Shown in pieces: positions 43,901 through 55,592 of a stretch of DNA of 64,000 nt; positions within the stretch are counted from its first letter, which is position 1; every line of letters begins with the position of its first letter. The stretch comes from Ascarosepion bandense (taxonomy: Eukaryota; Mollusca; Cephalopoda; Sepiida; Sepiidae), in NCBI GenBank assembly GCA_037127315.1, contig JBBBDQ010000192.1, positions 3,728,501 through 3,792,500 of the forward strand, read 5' to 3'. The position numbers and the translations under genes are program-made. Under the pieces are notes generated by a model, which saw nothing but the letters and a program-made list of their open reading frames with translations, was not told the DNA's origin and ran no database searches.

Positions 43901-46576
43901 AAATATCATTTGCGTTCAGAAGAACGCTGACTTTTCAAACCAGAACATTTCTTCTGTGTTCCTTTCAAATGTACGATGTTATCGCGATATTTCCTCTTTC
44001 TCCACGTTTCTCCACATTGTCTCTGCAGTTTGGCTTCGTTAATTTGGTTTCCAATTCCCCGGAGATATTGGTTTATCAGAGCATAAACTAGTGTTTCTTT
44101 CTTTTTTCTTTTTTTTTTCTTTATTGGTTAGTATTTTTCTTTGCGTTTTTCTTCCCCATCTGTTTGTTGATTTCTTGTATCATTTTTTCAACTTAAAATT
44201 GTCATCCTACATGAGTATCTTTGGGTTAGGCGAGTCTAACGGCCTGTTAAGCAAAAGAAAATGGAAAACCCAAACTACCTTAAAAGTATTATGTACTTTC
44301 ATAGAAAAAAATGATAAGTTTTAAACGTTTTTTAATTCAAAGAAAACAATTAACTAGACTTTCCTCGAGTTAATAGTGAAAATATTGATTTTAGATTTGA
44401 TAACAGATTAATAGTTTGGTCGATTTCATGGAATCCCTTATTAATAAAAAATTGCATATACTTTTTTTCCACCTTGCAGTGGACATGGTTGGGGATGGGC
44501 TATATCTACGGCTGTTGGTCATCTACTTTTCAGACTGACCGAAAACCTTTCAACACTAACTCATATAAAAGCAACATATACAGTCCAAATAAATAAACAC
44601 AACAATACCTGCTGTCATTTATATCAGCTTATGTAGCTTAATTATGCTGAGAAAATTAATTATACGGAAAAAGTGTTCAAGCTACTTGCAGCTCGTGAGT
44701 TGTAATTTTTGTTCTTTGATGGACGCTTCACTACTTAATATTAACTACAAATTGACAACCTGGCGCCTTAGTCTACTTCAGATTACTGCCCATTAGATCT
44801 CTTTCTCATTTTTAAAACAGTCTGTAAAGCACATTTCCCGAGATATTTTACGTTCCCGTTAATCTCGTCCATGGAGACCTTGAATGAGCCAGAAGTATCG
44901 TAGAGACAAATATAAAGGTTTTTAAGTGGTTAAATGACAGACATCTATGATGCGTGTTTGGAAAAACAAAATCCTATACGGGACTTGACGATTGGTCAGT
45001 TGATATATTCATGGTAATTTACTCTTCGTGCAGTCAGGGGAAGACTTAGATTTTATTTTCACGTTGTCAACAGCCAAATTCCTTTGATTTCTGTCCGTTT
45101 ATGTTAAAAATGTCGGGTGTTCAGCTGGCTGAATGTCTTCTAGAACGTGGACCAATTTCGATGTATCCCCAGCCGAGTTTAAAGAGTACGTGCCATAATT
45201 TTGTCTGGGCTTTTCTTTACCGAATCATCTCCTAAATCTTTCATGAGCGTTCGAATAGATTTTGTGAACGAATTTGCAAGTTACAGGCAAAATTTGAAGC
45301 ACATTCCATGTGAATGTGACGGTTAAGCAATATACAAACTCAATTGCATCTCACTGCTGACTCAGTAACCGCAGGGAAGAGTCTATTCCCGCATGTTAAA
45401 GTAGTTGTCAGACTACATCAAGGCCTCGCAACCGGTTCTTTAGATATACAGAATAGTTTCATTCATTCTGGTCAGAACTTTATAAGTTTTTGTTTTAATT
45501 AATGGAGAAATTTTGGGTTCAGTGCATTGACAAAAAAGGTAATCAATAGATATTTATTGAGTAAAATAAATACCTTTCTCGTAATTAGCTTACAGAATTA
45601 TTGATGTATACGTATACACACATATACGCACACATAAACTGTTGTAGGAAAGATATTTTTATCGACAGATATTTTTATCGACATCTTATGACAAGTAAGC
45701 ACACTGGAGGGTGGTGGTAACGTAATGATCAATTTGTTGTCAACCATTACAAATGGCGGATTATAGGTCAAACGCAAATGAATAATTTTGAACATGATGG
45801 ACTGTGCAAGCCATTACTAAGTAATACTGCGTTAACTATTTTGTTGTCTTGATGGTGTTTACTGAAAATAAGTGTTCTGACCAAAATAACTGTTCGTTAT
45901 GAATGTGTATCCGAATATCTTTCTTGTTTACTCGTTACGAGCTAATATTGGGTCTTTTAATCCAGGCATAAACTTGATTTTGCTGTCTAAATTAGAAACA
46001 ATTCTTCTACTCTAAGCAAATTATTGGTATTGTATTTAAAACAAAATATGTATCGTGTTAATCTATTACAAACCTATCAATGTTGTTTAGGAGACTTTTA
46101 CGCCCAGTTTCAATATAAACACAATAGGACTTAGAGAGAGAATCCGCTAATGATCAAACATTTTGCACTAAATATTAATCTGCATCAAATCCTCTTGTAG
46201 CAATTGTTGTACTGGCAAGAGAATTTCAGCAATAAAATGAAAGGAAAAGGGGAAAAAATATTATAAAGTGCGAACATCAGGAATTAAAAATTGAGTCGTA
46301 TTATAAGAATTATAAGATCTAGGAAAAGTAAGCAAATATACGCAAAATGATAAAAGAAATAAACGATACAGTGAGATAGAAGAGTCAACTTTAATAAGTT
46401 TGTCCACATTCTTTTCCCTCTTTCTTTACCGCTATTTTTATCTCTCTAACAAAAAACTTGTACAAGTAAGAAAGCAAACGTTAAAAATTTGTCTGAACGA
46501 GAATTCATTCTAAAAGAAATAAAAATTATGCTGAAGTTTAAGTTAATATCGTTTACTTTTCGGTCTTTAAAATAAA

Positions 46577-46579
<3 letters not shown>
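43901..46579. other. No gene recognised
   Basis: Mixed composition and no long open frame with a domain. A small direct duplication (AGATATTTTTATCGAC twice) lies at 45652-45681. Confidence 0.55.

Positions 46580-46632
<53 letters not shown>
46580..46632 (+). repeat. (GATA)n microsatellite
   Basis: About 13 GATA units. Confidence 0.97.
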
Positions 46633-46975
46633 GCGTGTGGTGGCTATCCGACCAAAATATTCTGATTCTTCTCGACTTTACTATTAATACCGTTTCACGC
46701 CAGTTAAATTTTCTCTGAAAATATCCAGCAAGTATAGAAACAATTTGTCACATGACTGAAGAGGAAGATCGAACTAAAATTGATTGAGTTATTGATGGTA
46801 ACAAGTTGGTAAATAAAAGGAGCGATTAACTTAGAAAAAAAAATGGCACCCTTTAACTATCCATAAAAATAGTTCTCGTCATAATTTACTAAGCTTAGTT
46901 TAGTAGAGTACAAATTAAGTACCAAATAAGGACATGGTATTGATAGTCGGTGTAAACTCGCACGTTGTACGTTAA

Positions 46976-46978
<3 letters not shown>

Positions 46979-47031
<53 letters not shown>
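46979..47031 (+). repeat. (TA)n microsatellite
   Basis: About 26 TA units, directly before an inverted PLE fragment. Confidence 0.97.
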
Positions 47032-47032
<1 letters not shown>

Positions 47033-47034
<2 letters not shown>

Positions 47035-47122
47035 TAGGAAACAGCTCTAAAAGATAGTAGATTCCAGGCAACACACACATACTTCAATTTCCGCTTATAT
47101 ATATATAAGTGGAAATTGAAGT
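47033..47122. repeat. Inverted PLE fragment plus 42-nt palindrome
   Basis: 47033-47083 (ACTAGGAAACAGCTCTAAAA...CAGGCAACACACACATACT) is the reverse complement, with few changes, of 48050-48100 in the minus-strand PLE. It is followed by ACTTCAATTTCCGCTTATATA and its reverse complement with a single mismatch (47081-47122). Confidence 0.9.
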
Positions 47123-47539
47123 CAACATCCAGAGTCAACACCCAGAGTCAACGCAATGGTCAGGTTAGTGCGCTGTGTGTTTGGTCAACTTTTTATATAC
47201 AGGTGAGTGATGCATTGTCTATTGCATATTGGCTATTCTCTTGTATTATTCTAACGGTTATTTTAGTCGGCATGGTTTGTTAATTTGTTTAATAATTACT
47301 TAGTTTATTTACCTATTTATTTGTTAAAATTTATTTATTTTACTTGTTTTTGTTTATTTATTTTATTTTCATATATCCTAGTTCGTTTTCAGTTTTCGAT
47401 TTTTAAGTAGCGTAGTAAAAATTTGTTTTCGTGTCTGCGTTTTCAGTTGAGTTCTGGTCGTATATTTAGTATTTGATCTGGGAAGGTAATTATACCTATT
47501 TGTTCCTCCAATTATTGAATTGATTGTTGTAGGCTGATG

Positions 47540-48720
47540 TTCTTTTCTTTATTTTCCATGATATTTTTTATATGATTATTTTTTATCCTCCAGATATGTT
47601 TTTAAAGCACTCTGCTGTTACCGTATTTTCTATTTGGGAAGGCTGTTTTGTGAGAGTAGTTTTTGTTGTTGTTGTTGTTGTTGTTTCCAGGCTCTTTCGG
47701 TTACTACTATGTGTATTTTTTCTTCGTTTGGTATATGACATTGTTATGCAAATGCTGTTTAAGGGAGATACAATCTTTATTCTGCAGTTACACGTGGGTT
47801 TAATTTGTTCAGGTGGTTTGCTGATTGTTTTCCTATTGTGCTTTTTATTATTTGTATCATATTCTAAGTGCAACTGTAGTTGATTTTTACTGTGTTTTTG
47901 TGAAATATGTTGTGGAGAGTGCTTGATTCAGGGAAGTGTTTGTGTATGAGGTGAATAAATATTTTTTCTACGTTTGTTTTTAAGTTTGTTTGTTTTTTAC
48001 GGTTAATTGAATCATGATATTTCTCTTCCCGTTGGCTTTTTTTGTGGTGAGTATGTGTGTGCTGCCTGGAATCTACTATCTTTTAGGGCTGTTTCCTAGT
48101 CTTTATTAGCTTTGTTGAATATTGTTGAACTTGAAGAATTGTCGGAAATCCTGCTGTTAATTGATTGTGGTATTTACTTGATTATTGATGGCAGGTGGTT
48201 GGATAATGTGTGCATATACAGTGGTTTATCATTAGGTTTTTTGCTTATATGAACCTTTTATTAGGTTGAGGGTGACATCTAGAAAATCTACTTCATTTAG
48301 GTTAGTTTTTGTCTAAGTCGCACAGTTCTTAAAGTTTACGAAACCGTCGTCCCTGTAGCGTCCTGTGTCATTTTTATCGATTATCTTACTTAGTTCGTGT
48401 AACAAATTCATGCTCTATGAATTCGTAGATCTCTGCAAAGTCAAAGTTTCCCATTGTAATGCCAAAGGTCCCTTCCTTCTTTATAAATGCGTCTTCATTG
48501 TCAAATAGTAATGATTTTCAAGAGTGTTTAATGATTTTTATTTCGTATGTGTTTATTTTTATTTGTTCTTGGACTAAGGAGACAGCCTTATCTAACATGG
48601 ATTCTGTTATAAAGGGGTAGACTTATTTTATATCTAGTTGTATAAATTGGCAGTTATGGTTACATAGTCCAAGAACAAATAAAAATAAACACACTGGTTG
48701 CGGAACCAGTCGAGAATTGT
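47540..48720 (-). pseudogene. PLE 2 remnant: RT, linker and GIY-YIG region
   Basis: Minus strand, high to low: CQFIQLDIK-like and VYPFITESMLDKAVSLV (48660-48570); LFDNEDAFIKKEGTFGITMG and NFDFAEIYEF (motif B region, about 48440); GRYRDDGFVNFKNC (YRDD at 48357-48346); VDFLDVTLNLIKGSYKQK; PLYMHTLSNHLPS; SSSSTIFNKANKDYETAL; ALKDSRFQAAHTYS; IHLIHKHFPESSTLHNIFHK; a cysteine linker CNCRIK...SICITMSY; a degraded nuclease (VTERAWKQ, a CAA-repeat Gln run, then SKHIWRIKNNHIKNI-like). Frames shift many times. Same class as PLE 1. Confidence 0.8.
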
Positions 48721-48865
48721 TTTTATATTTTTCCACTGATTTAGTACTAACCGCTTCTTATTCTTAATTAATTCTTTCTAGTATTGTTTTACTTTTTTTG
48801 TTGAGTTCACTTTTTATAAGGTTTATGAGTCTGCATGTTGGGTTTGTTTTGAAATTATCCTTTTA

Positions 48866-48866
<1 letters not shown>

Positions 48867-48939
<73 letters not shown>

Positions 48940-48952
48940 TTATATATATATG
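48867..48952 (+). repeat. (CA)n-(TA)n microsatellite
   Basis: About 30 CA units, followed by two short TA tracts. Confidence 0.97.
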
Positions 48953-51160
48953 TAAACAATTCTCTCTTGCCATTAATCTTACATGGAGTTTTGAAAGTTT
49001 TTTAGGTAGAAAGATGCTCACGCGATTTTCACTCGTGCGCGGCACGTGAGAGCTCTGAAAGAACGTTCCTTTTCAAAAACACAAAATGAGTTACGTTACA
49101 GTCAAAACACGACGAAAAAAATAACAACATCAGAAATATAGCATCTTTGAGAATGGCCAGTGAAGTGGCTAAAAGCGCTTGAAAAAATAATAATTACTGA
49201 AATTTTTACATTTCTTAATTCTAATGAAAAAGAAGCATGTAAGGATACTGGAAATATTCAATAAAAAATTAATAAAATCTTCCTTGTTGGTCGTTTTCAA
49301 TGTGAAGGGAGCATCGATCATGTTTGTTAAGTTGACTTTATGCCAAACATAACCGAACTCGCCACATTTAAAGGATCGGAAGGTTGAACAAGCATAAAGA
49401 TAACAAAAATCTCTTTTTTCATAATAATAAGATTTAGAGTTATTAATTAAAATATAATATCAATTTTGTTATTTATTAGAATTATGAAAAGTTTCATTTT
49501 GTTGAATGTTTTTGAAGAAAAGTATAGTTGTTGTTTTTTATGCATGCACGACAGTAGTAAGCGTTTGTCTTTTGTTTCTTTGTTTCTCTCTTTAGTTGCC
49601 GGACAGTTGTAAGGAAGAAGAAAATTCAAAGTGAAGGAAGTGTTAGAATAATATGTGTGTTGTCTGATTTTCTTGAATGTCTAGACAAACGACTCGCATG
49701 CTCTTTCTTTTCATTGCAAGAAAAGAAAAAAGAAGACGGCGAGAGATTGAGAAAAGGCGTGTCCAACTTACTCACGACCTCTGAGGAGGTAAAGCAACAT
49801 CAACGCGTATTCATGCATTTTAACAACCAAGAATAGGACCAACTTTGAATATTTTTTGTCTTCTGGTTGGTCAATAAATAAGATGCTGTATCTATTTGGC
49901 CCTAGGCTACGTCCGCATATAGCAAAAATATGCAAACCAATTATCTATTGCAAAGGGATTTTCGATTTGGTTAAATCGTAAATATAAGTGTTATTTTCAT
50001 TAGCTTCTGAAAGGATATAGGTGTGTGCAAAATCAGATTTATTAAGCAATGAAATATTAAAAGAATGGTTGCTATTCAAATATAAATAGTGTGTGTATGT
50101 GTGTGCGTGCGTGAATTTTTATAATGTGGATTACATTACATTAGACAAATGTAAAATAAATAGCGTTTCTCTGAAATAAACTTCAATGCAATAAACTTTC
50201 ATGTACAACCAAGCAAATGCAGTTGATTCATTGATATTTTGACGTGTGCTGACGGAACAATATACACAAGTTTACGGAACAATATACATAAGTATATCAG
50301 TAAGTTCATAAACAAATTATCTTTCAACGTAGTCTCCTTTTTCAAGGAATTTTATACAGTATGGACACATAGCAACACTTCAAATCAAAATTCAGCTGAC
50401 TTGTTGATACAGCTTTGTACGTTTCCTTTGAATATTGAAATAACCAACTTCTCAACTGTTCTTAAATATCAATTATTATCGGAATAACTTTTATTTTCTC
50501 CTTCAATTTGAATCTATTTTATAGGCGGAACTGTTTTTTTGAAATCTTTTATGCAAATACATTTCTTTAATTGCATTCATAGTTAGTCAGTCATTTACCT
50601 GGTCCAGCGTTTTCATTTTGGCTGTTGTAATACCAAAGTTTCGACCTTCTTTAAGTATTAGACAGGAATTAATAACCGGTTTTTACACAATAGATCGGGT
50701 CTCATTCCTCTGTCCGTGCTCGTGTCAGTTAATTTTTCTGAATTAATTTGTCACATGTCTTTTTCACTGAAGTAGTCTAGATATGACTTTTCATTTAACT
50801 AGACACAGAGTTTGACCCCCGGTGGTCAATAAACTCACTTAACCAACTTTTTATCTACTAGGCTATGTCTCTCAAAAGACAATTCACTCGTGGAAATTTA
50901 GGAACTAAATATCACTTGTCAGTCTTTTCAATTGAACCAAAGTAAAAACTTTACACCTCTTTCAATGTAATTTGCTTGTGGATTTCCTTTCTTTCTTAAT
51001 TAAAGGCCTCCATATAGCGTACATTTTTATACTAAACTTGCCTATTGGAGTCTTGCATTTATTTTAATGATTTCTTTGTTTTATTTTCCAGTGTCGTTCT
51101 TCATCTATTATTCTCGGAGTAATCTACCTTCGTGTACTGAATAAAGTGATCGGTTCGAAA
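48953..51160. other. No gene recognised
   Basis: AT-rich. A PLE-type stem motif variant (TTTGAGAATGGCCAGTGAAG, TGGCTAAAAGCGCTTG) lies at about 49146-49182. A 22-bp local duplication (ACGGAACAATATACAYAAGT) is at 50254-50297. No domain-bearing frame. Confidence 0.5.
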
Positions 51161-51169
51161 TTCCCAGGT

Positions 51170-51230
51170 TACTACAACAAGCTGAAGAAGACCGGGAGTA
51201 CAACAGCCGAAACGTTGTGGTTATGCTGAC
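51170..51230 (+). other. Stem motif GCTGAAGAAGACC...GCCGAAACGTTGTGG
   Basis: CTGAAGA and CCGAAAC flank a short variable loop, as in the PLE arms at 20.4 and 20.7 kb. It lies about 35 bp before a TAA array. Function unknown. Confidence 0.4.
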
Positions 51231-51260
51231 CAAAATTAGGACGTATGAATAAATTAGTGT

Positions 51261-51262
<2 letters not shown>

Positions 51263-51302
<40 letters not shown>
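51263..51302 (+). repeat. (TAA)n array
   Basis: About 13 TAA units, directly followed by R4-like coding sequence. Confidence 0.97.
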
Positions 51303-51420
51303 TTCGGGTGTTGCAACAAAAACAAGAGAACTTGCACAAGAGGAGGCCTATAAGTACGTAGGAGTTGGAAAATACCGTAAAATTAATCGCAAAGAGAAAG
51401 AAATGAATATTTATTATGGA
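51303..51420 (+). mobile_element. Old R4/Dong-like fragment 1
   Basis: TRELAQEEAYKYVGVGKYRK and NRKEKEMN match IKELKPEEAYKYLGVNESEN and HKKMKE of the long LINE (about 30610-30690). It starts directly at the end of the TAA array. Clearly a different, more diverged subfamily. Confidence 0.75.
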
Positions 51421-52164
51421 GTCGAGTGTGTTGTTAATGTAAATTACCTCGTGTTACATATATTGGTAGTTGATAGAGGTTCCTTTTTATACTGAAAGTG
51501 AAATGGATAGAACATACAACAATAAAATGCACAAACAAGGTTTTTCGATATGCGTTGAAATTATTGATAATAATGAATATTTTCGTGACTTTATTATAAT
51601 ACTGTTAATTTTTTTTATTTTATTTTTTTTCAGGTGAGTATAAATGTTCTTAGTTTTGTTTTATTTTTGTTTCGTTTTTTTAAAAATTGTCTTAGATGTT
51701 TATAAGCGTTCCGAAAAGTTCCGTGGAGACATTTAAAACCATGAATAGTTGCATTTTCGCGGAGCGAAAATAATGCGTCTTGTTCTGTCTTCGTCGAACT
51801 CATTACTACTTTTTTACTCACTCTAGCTCGTGGGGGAACGGTTGCGTTCCTGTTTCAGATTGTCACTAGCAACAGAGGAAAAATTATTTTTCAAATGGTG
51901 AAATTTTAGATTTTTTTATTTTTATTTATTTTTGATGATGTAATATCATCACCATCGTCAAAAACCATAACCAAGAACCTTGATGCGTGCACCTTATTTT
52001 GAACACCGAGCTGAACTCACGAAACAGAATATCCGCAATCAATAGCTTAGCCTTACTAGTTCTTTAGTATAGATTAAATACAATTGACTGGACAGTGAAA
52101 AAAATCAAATCAATGGGTGCTAAAACTAGTAACATTTTACCTGTAAACGCATGCCTCATTCTAA

Positions 52165-52497
52165 AGCGGATATTGATAAGTATATTTACTCTGAGAGGGT
52201 ATGTGACTCAAGGTCACGTTTAACGTAGTAAACCTGAGCGCGTACACCCGGGCCAAGGACAAAATTTGTCCATCTCCGGTAATTGTCGGTTGCTCTTGTA
52301 TTGGTATGCCACATTTTTAGTGCAATGAGGCAACTTTTACCCTGGACCGGGCACCTCACAGTATTTATTTTTCTCAGATGTGTCTCTGTCCGCAAGTAAG
52401 TCACACTCTGTCCGAGGACGAGCCACACCTGAGAGATGATAAAACCTCCTGGTATGTGCCAGGTAATCATGAGGTAAATATAAGCGGATATTAATAA
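52165..52497. mobile_element. Unclassified ~310-bp insertion with direct-repeat flanks
   Basis: AAGCGGATATTGATAA at 52164-52179 and TAAGCGGATATTAATAA at about 52481-52497 look like a target duplication. The insert is less AT-rich than its surroundings (GAGCGCGTACACCCGGGCC, CTGTCCGAGGACGAGCC). It ends where the older R4 remnant begins. It could be a SINE, but I see no clear A/B boxes or tail. Confidence 0.4.
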
Positions 52498-53430
52498 TGT
52501 CTGACAGAGGCAGGGAATTATTCCTGTTGGAGTTGTCTTATAAAACAGCAAGAATTGGACGGCAGCAATATCTCGAAACAACCAATGAATGGATGATGAA
52601 ATGTGTAAAATATCAGGAAGCAAAAAGAATAAAAATAACCATGAAAAACGATGATTAAGGAAAGCAGTAAATATAAACTTGAAATAAATCTAAATATACA
52701 TGACATCCCCGAAACTCCATCAGCATCATCCTTGCCAGTTAAACTCAGAAAACAAAAGTAGATGACACAAGAAAATCTGAAAGTAAAATGGAAAGATTTT
52801 AAATGGTCAATTCATGATTCGCAGCAAACAAGCTGATGTATACAAATGTTACAATCATCAGTGGTTGCAAAGATCAGGATTCACAGCAAAGGTTTTATAC
52901 TTGCTGCACACGATCAGTGCCTTGTCACTATAAATTATCAAGAAAATATAATGAGAAATCACACTGATGCCAGTTTCTGAAAAGAAAAATATTGAAGCGG
53001 TTAACCATCTGATATTAGGCTGCTCTATCCTGACACCCTCTGCGTCCCAAAATAAGAACAGCATAGGGCAATATCTTCATTAAAAATTTTATCATGTTTA
53101 TAGAAAAGAAACAAAAGAAAAGTAGTATGAAAATCATCGTGATCCGGAAACTGAAATAGGGACTATAAAAATATTATGGGATGTCAGATTATACACTGAA
53201 TAATAAAATCTAATCGACCAAACAGTCATAAAAAACAAAACAGCAAACTGTGCTTCATGATAGTCATAGTATTATAGTCAATACCAGTTGACTATAATGT
53301 TATTCTTTGAAATGTTTGAAAAAATTTAAAAATACAAAACCTTGAAATAGTGATTCAAAAGGTGTACAGCATCAAAATAGTGCTCACCAGGTCAGGGGCA
53401 AATTTACAATTGTTGTAATGGTGAATCTAG
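52498..53430 (+). mobile_element. Old R4/Dong-like fragment 2 (C-terminal region)
   Basis: Blocks in order: LLELSYKTARIGRQQYLETT, NEWMMKCVKYQEAKR, KGFILAAHDQCLVTINYQEN, AVNHLILGCSILTP, NSIGQYLH, YENHRDPETEIGTIKILWD, VRLYTE, VIKNKTANCAS. Each matches the long LINE in the same order (30.94-31.72 kb). The conserved RPD is disrupted. Many stops; an old, inactive copy. Confidence 0.85.
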
Positions 53431-54678
53431 TTTGCTTCTACAGTGTCGCGTACATGTTTTGTTTATCTGGATATGTAAGTATTCAAAACTGGATGTATTT
53501 GTAGTTTTTGTTATTAAAATTCATAAATTCTTCTTTTGTTTTTAAACTTCTAGGAAGAAATGTAGACTTTTCGGGGATCCTGTTCGTTCATATGATTTAC
53601 AGACAGACCATTTAAGCGTTAATTTGTATGACCATCAGAATACATAAATAACGTAATTCTTTCATCTTTTCGTTGGACTGAAAAAAAAAGAAAAAAAAAA
53701 GAAAAACATTCATTAAATTTCTGTTTCTGTCTGATCTAAGATTTAAGCAGGATGAATAATTTTTAAATACTTCACTGTTTCTCTAATGAACAGTGTGTTT
53801 AAAATAGGTTTTCATAAAACATGAATAAAATTACCAGACAAGTTACTAAAAATGTCCATTCTATTAAAACTTGATGCCTTTCTGCTATAGTGCTATAATG
53901 ATCGTACAAGGCGGATTTTATAATTTCCCAAATTTTTTTCTTTCTCTATTCTTTATCCCGTTTACTGCTTGTCTGTCCTTTTTAGGCATTTCTTTCCTTT
54001 GCCACCAATTTGTCGTCAGTTTATTCATTGGTTTTATCGGATTTTATTCCTGGTTTTTTGGTTTTCATATTTCCACACTCCTACATATCATCTCTTTCTT
54101 TAATTTCTTTTCTTTAATTTCGCTTTTTTGTTTTTTGTTTTTTGTTTTTTTGTTTTTTTCGTTTCTTTACATTTTATGGTTCTCGCTTTTTAATGATTCG
54201 ATTGTTTATTTTTCATCACTTCTCTTTCTTTCGAATTATTTAATTTTTTATTTTCTTTATTCCTTTTCTATTTTCTCCCTCTTATATTTCTCAAATGTGA
54301 TTTATTTATTATTATTTTTCGTTGTTGATATTTTTCCAAATGTTTCTTCGTTGCTTTTGCTTTTTACGACTTGGTTTATTTATTTATTCATTCTATTTAT
54401 TTATTTTTTATTTATTTATTACCGATATTTTTTCTTTATTTGCAACCTTGACTTTTTCAACAGAAAAATTCAATTTATTTTCACACTTCCAGTCAATTCT
54501 TCCTTCCCCACTCTTTTTTATGTAACCTGGAACGCAATCTCTTTCTCGTCGTCTTTATCCCATTTTTAATTCAGGATTTAAAATCCAACGCAATGAATTA
54601 ATAAATAGATGTGATTCTGCCGAGTCCGTTAATTTTATAGTCGTCAACGTTTGTTTCTACAGCCAGTAATTCGACTGC

Positions 54679-54679
<1 letters not shown>
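53431..54679. other. No gene recognised; T-rich
   Basis: A 232-codon open frame at 53871-54569 is almost all F, L, S, I and Y from TTTCT/TTTAT-rich DNA. I regard it as low complexity, not a membrane protein gene. Confidence 0.6.

Positions 54680-54723
<44 letters not shown>
54680..54723 (+). repeat. (TAA)n array
   Basis: About 15 TAA units with no LINE attached. Confidence 0.97.
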
Positions 54724-54725
<2 letters not shown>

Positions 54726-55233
54726 TATTATAAAATATGTTCATTCAGTTATGTAATATTCAAATTCTTTTATGCTATTCTTTTTTTATGTATATTAATA
54801 TTTATCATATTTATTATAAAGGAACTCGTCTCTATTATTAATATTGCAGTGTGTCTTGATGTAAACAATGAAATCGTTATTGTAACTGTCACGAAAATCA
54901 TTGTTAATCCTGTGAATTATTGTTGCTATTTGTCTTAAAATCATTACCAATAGAATCGTTTTTGAAATTTCAGTTTATGATAATTCTCTTTAATAATTCA
55001 ATTTTATGCTAGGCATAATTATGAACATCTGAATTATTTATGCTTGCAGCAATGCCTCGACGACAGTTCACTTAGTTGATGAGGCTTGTTAACACAGATA
55101 ATAAATCGTTATTTACTAAGTTTAGCTTTGTTTGTTGAGTCAGCGAGGATGGAATGCACTAGTGAATTTGAGCCGTACTGGGTGACCCACCACCATTCGA
55201 ATTTAAACTCTGTGTGTCTATCTGCGTGTAAGA

Positions 55234-55283
<50 letters not shown>

Positions 55284-55324
55284 AGAGAGAAGAGGGAAAG
55301 AGAAAGACAGAGATGCTTAATACT
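54724..55324. other. No gene recognised; contains (GA)n
   Basis: AT-rich sequence, with a (GA) run at 55233-55281. Confidence 0.6.
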
Positions 55325-55592
55325 TTTTACACTCACTAAGGGCATTTGCACTGACGCGCAAATACCCTTGTGAAAGGTATTAATCTGTCTGTTCTCTCCA
55401 GTCATAGATTAAATAACAGGAGAGATTGGGTTCTGTAGCCTTGTTTAGCAACCAGTCTACCACAGAAATTAAACGCAACCTACTGCGAGAAAATCTTCTG
55501 CCCAGTCAGTCATGTTTCTTTCGAGACATGATCGCCTAATCGTGTATCACACATGGCACTTAACTTACTGATTGACTAACTGACTCAAGACT
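55325..55592 (+). mobile_element. tRNA-derived SINE, 5'-truncated
   Basis: Lacks the tRNA-like head and starts near GCGCAAATACCCTTGTGAAA. The body has GGTATTAATCTGTCTG, TAAATAACAGGAGAGATTGG, GTTCTGTAGCCTTG, CAACCAGTCTACCACAGAAA, CAGTCAGTCATG, ATGATCGCCTAA and CACATGGCACTTAACTTACT, with an irregular GACT-type tail. Confidence 0.85.

Noticed and set aside
53871..54569. 232-codon open frame
   Set aside because: Composition is almost only F, L, S, I and Y from T-rich low-complexity DNA; no domain and no plausible gene context.
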